Assembly (NCBI GenBank): GCA_001460835.1
Contig: CYKH01000491.1
Location: 1 to 20,957, forward strand
Length of the DNA stretch: 20,957 nucleotides
Direction of reading: 5' to 3'
DNA from: Bodo saltans
Lineage: Eukaryota; Euglenozoa; Kinetoplastea; Eubodonida; Bodonidae
The notes beneath the pieces were generated by a model, which was not told the origin of the DNA, made no database searches, and was given only the letters and a program-made list of their open reading frames with translations. Numbering within the stretch: the stretch's first letter is position 1; every line of letters begins with the position of its first letter. Below are positions 16,301-20,957 of this stretch, piece after piece. The position numbers and the translations under genes were made by a program.

Positions 16301-17056
16301 ACACTGTTTCCTCAAGATCGCGGTGGGAAGCAAGTCAGTCCAATTCGAAACAATATGGATATGACAGACCTATCAGAGGACGGCGCTCACTTCGCCAACG
16401 CACTTGTTCCACGCATGGACCCCGGCCCTGCGGCATCTCCTCTCCCTCGCTCTATGAGACCTGCTGTCGTGGGGACACCGATAGCTCAGCGTCAGCCACC
16501 CAGCGGCGGCGCTAAGCGCCAAGGGCCCATTGTTTCACCTCGAGCGGAAGAGGCCCCCGTTGCTGTGAGCAGAGCCCACAACAACAAAGGAGCAGATACT
16601 CCTCCCCTGGGCAAGAACAACACCCCGTCCCCAGGAGTCGTCGCATGGACTCAACAATTTCAACAAGACTTGGGAGCTGTCCAGATGTCTCTCAAAACTG
16701 TTGTGGACCTTGTGTGGTCTTCCCTACATGCTTCGGATTCGTACACAGCGGAAAGGTTAGCGGAGGAGCGAGCACGATGCCTGAGCATTATCACGCAAAG
16801 CAAGATGCTGGATGATACAGAAGTCCCTATCGGCGTAATTCGATATTTTGGCTTCCGTCCTGATGAGTTGAATGACCCTAACGTGGCAAGAGTGTCAGCA
16901 GAAACGAATGACGAACGCGGGGACTTGCTCGAGAGCATTCACGAGATGGGTAGCTCCAAGACTTGCCTTCGGTATCTTGTGGCCCTCGTTGACACTGGAC
17001 GCGACGATCTCCTCCGTCGTTACGTTGAGGGGATCAAAGAAGAGATGAATTTTTGA
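13364..17056 (+). CDS. leucine-rich-repeat protein with long disordered regions
   Basis: This 1230-residue protein has no enzyme motif. Residues about 45-145 form two or three ribonuclease-inhibitor-type LRRs (for example WVVNLSGNSFTD and LVSLDISNTE). Residues 150-400 are a Ser/Pro/Thr/Lys-rich, probably disordered region with many SP/TP sites. A second LRR block of the SDS22 type covers about 445-592 (VLNLASNQL, RVDLSDNQL, VANLRRNRI, HLFLGRNEL, TLDLSCNKI). It closes with an LRR-cap-like segment (LKGNPLEKKLASYRTVLRNLVPSLIAVDN). A basic helical stretch (about 690-735) and another disordered region follow, with an RS-rich patch near 871-895. The last 139 residues (about 1092-1230) are helical, acidic and probably folded. 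LRR proteins of this build are scaffolds and often axonemal or basal-body proteins in flagellates; that role is inference. The ATG at 13364 is the first after the candidate acceptors. Confidence 0.85.
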   Translation: MAHRNAGPESFEARLHDVLLTELRRQGLINGDDIVRSVMNNLRRTGITSITINVSNLQLSDRACVAVIETLLKLSNHPLSPADWVVNLSGNSFTDRVSGHLILLAQRCSKLVSLDISNTENVSAAAVAKVEGACKVAANARLELISGPPRLSRIDSLARTPRDAEPPSLADTASPPGAGQSNATENGLQYGLVDVAALKRRRDSMLRDEAAGSKGRQQSRTPNRGSSPTARQARQSSAEAVKRPSPLASTRAPSTSRTPKGSKLRPISNAPASKPSSAGPTARIGRPESSAGLTRATSIEPKPITTSPRQSASTSGKPQAKPDTALTKPASFQQKPAPTKGSPMLKPTPSATNAVIHKGSRVLNIPSSTTAKAAVVEDDRASVGSDATTATEVPDQQDFLDITANMNPMIDHVVSLEHQGVSSDVLIRRLKQALVAPPGSYSFASVTVLNLASNQLSSLEGALLPSTLLRVDLSDNQLTTIPSFAVCSMLAVANLRRNRIQKIGSAFEHNLNIGHLFLGRNELSFVDGIGHLWVLETLDLSCNKIASQVQLRPLSLNSALRHIVLKGNPLEKKLASYRTVLRNLVPSLIAVDNERLAFSRIAEARMNDDHQLTHNAAAAPSSSNAATHGQAASGTVGGYAVRNMLSKGLSGMASVYSEKNTIHASSKRIALNEKAKRHAAAGGAAGLRQPLSRREVVTKLCQQSKRFLEETIVERMTAAERRRELEGRFDIDPHLFGNPYGGEPTTENESGRTVESPADSQPGKDGMVVLADTDGDFEDGDAPFGHIAQWHREPAALPPKGRTASKSPSPAPERPQDKLAGSGHAAADTAQSVFDRLLGGSGTLPRAPTPKETSQKQPLLQHHPGAALANRHTASSRGRSRSNSNASSRSPSPNVGDGTKVLPLQGTLSASAKQANTPIRPAPQPSSAINKNRASKEPANYITPSRPLGRRDGPLTSPRPHLHDSDDEDEIVLSPEGASTLFPQDRGGKQVSPIRNNMDMTDLSEDGAHFANALVPRMDPGPAASPLPRSMRPAVVGTPIAQRQPPSGGAKRQGPIVSPRAEEAPVAVSRAHNNKGADTPPLGKNNTPSPGVVAWTQQFQQDLGAVQMSLKTVVDLVWSSLHASDSYTAERLAEERARCLSIITQSKMLDDTEVPIGVIRYFGFRPDELNDPNVARVSAETNDERGDLLESIHEMGSSKTCLRYLVALVDTGRDDLLRRYVEGIKEEMNF

Positions 17057-17226
17057 AGAAGTTTTTTTTCCCGGCTCACATCATTACCATACACAATGCC
17101 TCAATTATCTTGGCAAGTTTGTTCACTAGAATAGATGATTATCTTCTTTCAGGAGAAGAAGAATAAAATTTAGGTTTAGTCACATTACGCCGATGACACT
17201 GAATTCTTTGTTTATTGATACATTAG

Positions 17227-17254
17227 TTTCCTCCCTTCGTTTTCTCACTGGAAG
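17227..17254 (+). promoter_or_regulatory. candidate trans-splice acceptor of the 1000-residue gene
   Basis: A strong pyrimidine tract (tttcctcccttcgttttctc) ends in AG at 17253-17254; a weaker AG follows at 17269-17270. Either leaves a 5' UTR of over 170 bases, longer than for most genes in the window, and it contains one short upstream ORF. Confidence 0.55.
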
Positions 17255-17318
17255 TCGTCTTTTCGAACAGCAAAGCAAGACATTGTTCAGCCGCACATAC
17301 ACAAAAACCTACTCGCAC

Positions 17319-17336
17319 ATGAGAATCGTCGACTAA
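17319..17336 (+). other. short upstream ORF in the leader of the orphan gene
   Basis: An ATG at 17319 opens a frame of five sense codons ending in TAA at 17334-17336. If the mRNA begins after the AG at 17254 or 17270, this ATG precedes the main start at 17442 and could reduce its translation. Its existence is seen; its use is inference. Confidence 0.35.
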
Positions 17337-17441
17337 GCGTGGGAAGGAAGGAAACAGCACCACCACACGCAAGTACAGTAGAGCTCCACTAGTACAACGA
17401 CGGAAAGAAGGAAGGAAGATCCCTGAACAAGTTCTCCCATC

Positions 17442-20400
17442 ATGTCCGACCATCTTCGACCTGTGCTGACGTTCGAAGAGAAGTGCATTGATATCTTTTC
17501 CGATTTCTTCGATGACATGGAGTTACTAAGTAGCGCCGCGCTTGGTGGGGCAGCAGCGACCACCAATCATCGTCCGCGTGATCCATCATCAACTGCAGAT
17601 GCGGGTGGCAGATCACTTATTGTCGAGGAGTGGCTTGGAGCAGGCGCAACTTCGGCAGAGCTCGAAGCTGCCAGACTGCACCACCAAGAGCATCAGCATC
17701 ACGACGAAGAACTAACACTTTGCATGACAGAGGGCGAGGAGCGGCGTGAGGTACTTCTGCACGCCGCACGTCTTCGTCAGCAGGTGATAGTTGAAGTATG
17801 CTCTGCGCTGATTCCACCTCTTAGGACAGTACGGATTCACGCGGCAACGGCGACAACTGGGTCGCCCAAGTGGTCGCATTCGTTTCATCGTTTGGTCTGC
17901 TCGCAAACGACGCGTGAGTGTTGGCTATACCCACTACGTCGAATATTTCCGCAAGGGCCCGTCTTTGTTGCGAAGCGGATTGTTGACTTGTTTCATCGAT
18001 ATGTTGCTACAGATATTGTCGGCCCAGCGGGAGGTGCACCACATCACCAAATCAGTGATCTTGAAACATTCTTGAGCAGCGTCACGTACGAAATTGCTCT
18101 TTCACCGGCTGCCATGATGAAGCGCAATTTTCAACTGCTTGAAGCGCTTGTGGAAGTAACTTTTGGGATTGCTCGTGCAAGACTTGGAGCCGCCATCGCA
18201 TCTCGCTTTGCAGATCACAACCATGCGTCGGATGAAGCCGTTCACAAGACCGTTGTAGATGATGCTCGTGATTGCCTCACCGACATTAAACGACGACTCA
18301 CATTTATTATCCGTGCCGTCAACGGGACAGAGTCGCACTGGTGTTACTTGGTTGCCTTTGTCAGCTCTTGCTCTGACACTGCTGAGCAAAAATATCAACA
18401 ACAACATTCAACAAAAAGATCAGTCATTGTAACCACAATACACACAGTGTGGGCTGAAGTTCTGCATGCATTGAATCATTGGCTTTCGGTGCCTTCATCG
18501 CTGCATTTGACAGAGTTGTCAAAGGTGTCGCACGCCAGCGTGCAGCAAGCAGATCGAGTATTCCGTGAGCGGCAAGAATATTTTCTGCCTGAGGCAACGC
18601 GCAACGATCGTGTCCGCAGTGTGACAACCGCACTAGCAGAGAACTTGCCACAAGTGCATCAGCGGCTGTTTTACGTAGAACGAGTTGCGCACCTCGCTCC
18701 GATACCACTTCGCTCTCGGTTCGTACAGCCAGGTGGTGGAGGTGGTGACATGATGAGGTCAGAGTTTTTGAAACGAGCGAATGGATTTATGCTTCCAAGG
18801 CACCGCTCCCCATCGATGCCAGACTGGATGCAGCCTGAATGTGAAGCTCGTGGCCTCACGACTCTTGATCGCTTAGGATGGACATCGCGGTGCTTTGGCG
18901 ACAATCCTGAGTTTCCTTCTCTCCACCCAGATCGTGGAAGAGTCACTGCAGAGAGGGTCATTGCATTTCACGCGTTTGCGTCGTCATCAACACAACACGC
19001 CACGGCATATCGTCGATGGTGCCAGCAAGTCCCGATGCTTCGCAAGTATTTTCGATCGTTGTTTATTCGAAGCCCTGCTGTAGTTGCGCAGCTCGATGAT
19101 GCGGGGCGGTCTCAGTTCATGTCGGCACTGATGTCACTTTTGTTGGAAGATCCCACCGCCACAGGCTCTACTGATGTGTTCATGGTGGATGCGTTTGACG
19201 TATTAGGTGAATTCTCGAAGGTGCTACCGTTGGGGTGGTCTTTTGACTCGGTGCATCGTTTGAGTCACTTTGTGCAAGAGCATATTATTGGTTTTACGAC
19301 AGTGGGAGGCGATGCGGATGGAGATCGAGGCGCCGAGCAATTGGGACGCATTGAAAGCATTGCAGCTATCGCTGCCCTGGTGTTCACTTCGATTGCAGAA
19401 ACCATCGTGGATGGACTTGTGACCTCGCGAAGTGCGTTTGAAGCTCGCGGAAGCGATGAGCGTTATGATGGTGCCATGTGTTTCTCCAGTGAAGATGCTG
19501 CAATCTTCGAGGCGTTTCTGAAAACAATGCACGACATGCTGGGTGTCGAATTTCATGTCTTCACGGGAGAGGCACCTGAGCCGCCGCCTCACGTGCAACG
19601 ATCAATGATCGGTCACGGTGCCGACAAGTCAGATACACTAGGAAGTAGCCTTGGACACTCTCCCCCATTGTTTTCTGCAGATTTTCCTTCCCCGCTTTTG
19701 TCCAATTTTCAAACGTCTGCTCTACACCACCCTGAGAAAACCACCGGGAGCCATGTGTGGTCTGAATACGGGGAGTGGAACGTTGCAACGGTTGGGCCAA
19801 GTGTGCTGGCCCACAGCGTTGCTCCTGCTCATCCGCCAGCCATCAGCACAGCAGGAGGGCCAAGTCCCAAAACATCGCCGATGATGCTGTTCAATCCACC
19901 ACCACCTCCTCCCCCACCTGCCTCGGCGCAAGGACAAGACGTCCGCATTGGCCTTGATGCACGGCTCTTGCCACTCTACCTTCCGTGGCTGAAATGGGTC
20001 GTGAACGACTTGCTTGTTGCACCACGCTTTGGCGAGGAATCTGCGCCGGTGCTGTCCAGCGATGCGTCGATGCACTTGTCCTGTGGGAATGTCGTTGCCG
20101 AGTTCTTGCTGATTGTGATGAGTCGAACTTCGTGGTCGGTTGGCACGGTGACGACGCTCTGTTCGCTGTTGGATGCGTTATCATGCTCTGCAGGTCTGAA
20201 AGGGCATCATCACAATGTGATTGCAGTCAGTGATGTCATGCGCAAAGGGCTGACACGAAAGTTGTTTCATGGGGATGCTGAGCTGCTGCGAGTGCCGCTT
20301 GATGCTGCGGCATTCCGTTTGATGAGAGGCGCTGGTGGCGATGATGGTGGCCCTGCTGCAGATGCGATTGGCACCGCACGTGCAACCCAAGTGACTCATT

Positions 20401-20444
20401 TCCTGGATACGTGGCGCAACTTCTGCACTGCGTTTGATCAGTAA
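17442..20444 (+). CDS. orphan 1000-residue protein, mostly helical
   Basis: I do not recognise a family. The N-terminus (MSDHLRPVLTFEEKCIDIFSDFF) has no targeting signal, and no transmembrane segment is evident. Residues about 40-95 are low-complexity, with a His/Glu-rich patch. From about 100 to 700 the sequence is helical and rich in hydrophobic heptad-like spacing with conserved-looking aromatics (for example AYRRWCQQVPMLRKYFRSLF). This suggests an all-helical scaffold or repeat protein. Residues about 705-830 are Ser/Pro-rich and end in a run of eight prolines near 819, a possible profilin or SH3/WW-type ligand. The last 170 residues are again folded-looking and helical (LPLYLPWLKWVVNDLL...). 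It is in the same array as the LRR and IQ genes, but nothing ties them functionally. The ATG at 17442 is in frame with no upstream alternative after the acceptor. Confidence 0.8.
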   Translation: MSDHLRPVLTFEEKCIDIFSDFFDDMELLSSAALGGAAATTNHRPRDPSSTADAGGRSLIVEEWLGAGATSAELEAARLHHQEHQHHDEELTLCMTEGEERREVLLHAARLRQQVIVEVCSALIPPLRTVRIHAATATTGSPKWSHSFHRLVCSQTTRECWLYPLRRIFPQGPVFVAKRIVDLFHRYVATDIVGPAGGAPHHQISDLETFLSSVTYEIALSPAAMMKRNFQLLEALVEVTFGIARARLGAAIASRFADHNHASDEAVHKTVVDDARDCLTDIKRRLTFIIRAVNGTESHWCYLVAFVSSCSDTAEQKYQQQHSTKRSVIVTTIHTVWAEVLHALNHWLSVPSSLHLTELSKVSHASVQQADRVFRERQEYFLPEATRNDRVRSVTTALAENLPQVHQRLFYVERVAHLAPIPLRSRFVQPGGGGGDMMRSEFLKRANGFMLPRHRSPSMPDWMQPECEARGLTTLDRLGWTSRCFGDNPEFPSLHPDRGRVTAERVIAFHAFASSSTQHATAYRRWCQQVPMLRKYFRSLFIRSPAVVAQLDDAGRSQFMSALMSLLLEDPTATGSTDVFMVDAFDVLGEFSKVLPLGWSFDSVHRLSHFVQEHIIGFTTVGGDADGDRGAEQLGRIESIAAIAALVFTSIAETIVDGLVTSRSAFEARGSDERYDGAMCFSSEDAAIFEAFLKTMHDMLGVEFHVFTGEAPEPPPHVQRSMIGHGADKSDTLGSSLGHSPPLFSADFPSPLLSNFQTSALHHPEKTTGSHVWSEYGEWNVATVGPSVLAHSVAPAHPPAISTAGGPSPKTSPMMLFNPPPPPPPPASAQGQDVRIGLDARLLPLYLPWLKWVVNDLLVAPRFGEESAPVLSSDASMHLSCGNVVAEFLLIVMSRTSWSVGTVTTLCSLLDALSCSAGLKGHHHNVIAVSDVMRKGLTRKLFHGDAELLRVPLDAAAFRLMRGAGGDDGGPAADAIGTARATQVTHFLDTWRNFCTAFDQ

Positions 20445-20477
20445 ATGTTTCGATCACGCACGCTTAAGAGTTCATAA

Positions 20478-20495
20478 TGTTCATTTCTCCCTTAG
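20478..20495 (+). promoter_or_regulatory. candidate trans-splice acceptor upstream of the TFB5-like gene
   Basis: The tract tgttcatttctcccttag ends in AG at 20494-20495. Using it would make the ATG at 20511 the first start, adding 26 residues to the small TFB5-like protein. A second acceptor at 20553-20573 would give the shorter form. Confidence 0.45.
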
Positions 20496-20552
20496 CTCCT
20501 GAGATCCCGGATGTTAAAAATGTTCTCGAATGTACTCGCAATAAATTGGAAT

Positions 20553-20573
20553 GTGTTGTTTCGTCGCATAAAG
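20553..20573 (+). promoter_or_regulatory. candidate trans-splice acceptor close to the TFB5-like ATG
   Basis: A T-rich stretch (tgttgtttcgtcgcat) is followed by AAAG with AG at 20572-20573, 15 bases before the ATG at 20589. The pyrimidine tract is weaker than the one at 20478-20495. Confidence 0.35.
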
Positions 20574-20588
20574 AAAGTGAATTCCGTC

Positions 20589-20879
20589 ATGCCTCCCAAG
20601 CGCGCAGCTTCTGGCTGGGGAAACGTTATTGTTGAACGTGGCGCCCTCGTCACGTGTTCTGATGCGTGCGCGCATGAGCTTATGATGCGCCTCAACATCG
20701 ACTCCGGAGATACGATGATTCACACCCCACTTGCAGATCAGAAATTCTTTGTGCGTCAGAGCACGGTTGAGGCATTTTCCCTCAAAGCCGACGAGTTGTT
20801 GAACCCACTGGGAAGGAAGAGGCCGCGCGCTCAAAAGATCGACGGTGACGCGTTTGATGAAGATGTGGATGAGTACTAA
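20589..20879 (+). CDS. TFIIH subunit TFB5 / GTF2H5 (p8)-like protein
   Basis: This 96-residue protein matches the small TFB5/TTDA subunit of TFIIH, which stabilises the complex through the p52/TFB2 subunit and is needed for nucleotide excision repair. The core at about 17-76 follows the family pattern: a first strand RGALVTCSDAC (family form: short hydrophobic-Glu/Thr-Cys-Asp), a helix (AHELMMRLN), a third segment ending QKFFVRQSTVEAF (family: hydrophobic strand before a helix), and LKADELLNPL. A basic patch GRKRPR (75-80) and an acidic tail ending DEY are extra to the usual protein of about 70 residues. Trypanosomatids are known to have a TFB5. The start at 20589 fits the family length; an in-frame ATG at 20511 would add 26 residues unlike the family. 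The assignment rests on by-eye pattern matching of a short protein. The last codons overlap a tandem repeat. Confidence 0.65.
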   Translation: MPPKRAASGWGNVIVERGALVTCSDACAHELMMRLNIDSGDTMIHTPLADQKFFVRQSTVEAFSLKADELLNPLGRKRPRAQKIDGDAFDEDVDEY

Positions 20880-20957
20880 GTACTTTGGGCTTGGATGAGT
20901 ACAAGTACTTTGGGCTTGGATGAGTACCAGTACTTTGGGCTTGGATGAGTACTAGTA
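20865..20957 (+). repeat. 25-bp direct tandem repeat at the window edge
   Basis: Three full 25-base units (20881-20905, 20906-20930, 20931-20955) follow one another and run off the right edge. The unit is tactttgggcttggatgagt plus ACNAG, where N is A, C and T in successive copies; the rest is identical. A partial fourth copy (about 20865-20880) forms the end of the TFB5-like coding region and carries one extra T. Each unit contains GTAC at its junction. Since the window ends inside the array, its true length is unknown and the edge may be an assembly break. Confidence 0.9.

Larger units (their letters stand above)
17057..17441 (+). other. 385-base spacer between the LRR gene and the 1000-residue orphan
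   Basis: No gene is seen on either strand. The spacer holds a T run just after the LRR stop codon (17061-17069), two possible splice acceptors (AG at 17151-17152 and 17253-17254), a six-codon upstream ORF (17319-17336), and a purine-rich stretch of GGAAGGAA-like units (about 17340-17420) before the ATG at 17442. Confidence 0.6.

Noticed and set aside
20881-20957. CRISPR-like array at the right edge
   Set aside because: The 25-base units abut with no unique spacers, so it is a simple tandem repeat, and the context is eukaryotic.

Overview
The window looks like nuclear DNA of a free-living kinetoplastid, most likely a bodonid such as Bodo saltans. This is inferred from architecture, since no diagnostic RNA gene is present. 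All nine coding regions lie on the + strand, none needs an intron, and no gene has its own recognisable promoter. The spacers are short. Nearly every gene is preceded by a pyrimidine-rich tract ending in AG a few to about 190 bases before the start codon. That is the pattern expected of polycistronic transcription units resolved by spliced-leader trans-splicing. || Layout from left to right: a 3' fragment of an unrecognised gene (2-253); a CTD-phosphatase-like (FCP1/SCP/NIF family) HAD phosphatase (410-1750); a 1774-residue helical protein with a mitochondrial-type N-terminus (1920-7244); a type II membrane protein with a PC-esterase/CASD1-like GDS...DxxH acyltransferase domain (7473-9497); a polynucleotide 5'-kinase/3'-phosphatase preceded by two WWE domains (10002-11828, with a possible in-frame extension to 9654); an IQ-motif protein (11979-13184); a 1230-residue leucine-rich-repeat protein (13364-17056); a 1000-residue orphan (17442-20444); and a small gene matching the TFB5/GTF2H5 subunit of TFIIH (20589-20879). 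The right edge is a 25-bp tandem repeat that begins inside the last codons of the TFB5 gene. || The genes do not form one pathway, as is usual for kinetoplastid gene arrays. Two concern DNA repair or transcription (the WWE-PNKP and TFB5), one is a signalling phosphatase, one is probably organellar, one is probably secretory-pathway, and two (IQ and LRR proteins) look cytoskeletal or flagellar. || The most notable point is the WWE-WWE-phosphatase-kinase architecture. WWE domains are known poly(ADP-ribose)/ADP-ribose readers, and here they sit where the animal enzyme carries an FHA domain. A long in-frame upstream extension with its own candidate splice acceptor also suggests two isoforms, perhaps nuclear and mitochondrial. 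A general annotation trap in the window is that several longest open frames run back through the polypyrimidine tract and gain false hydrophobic N-termini. Starts given here are moved to the first good ATG after the splice acceptor.
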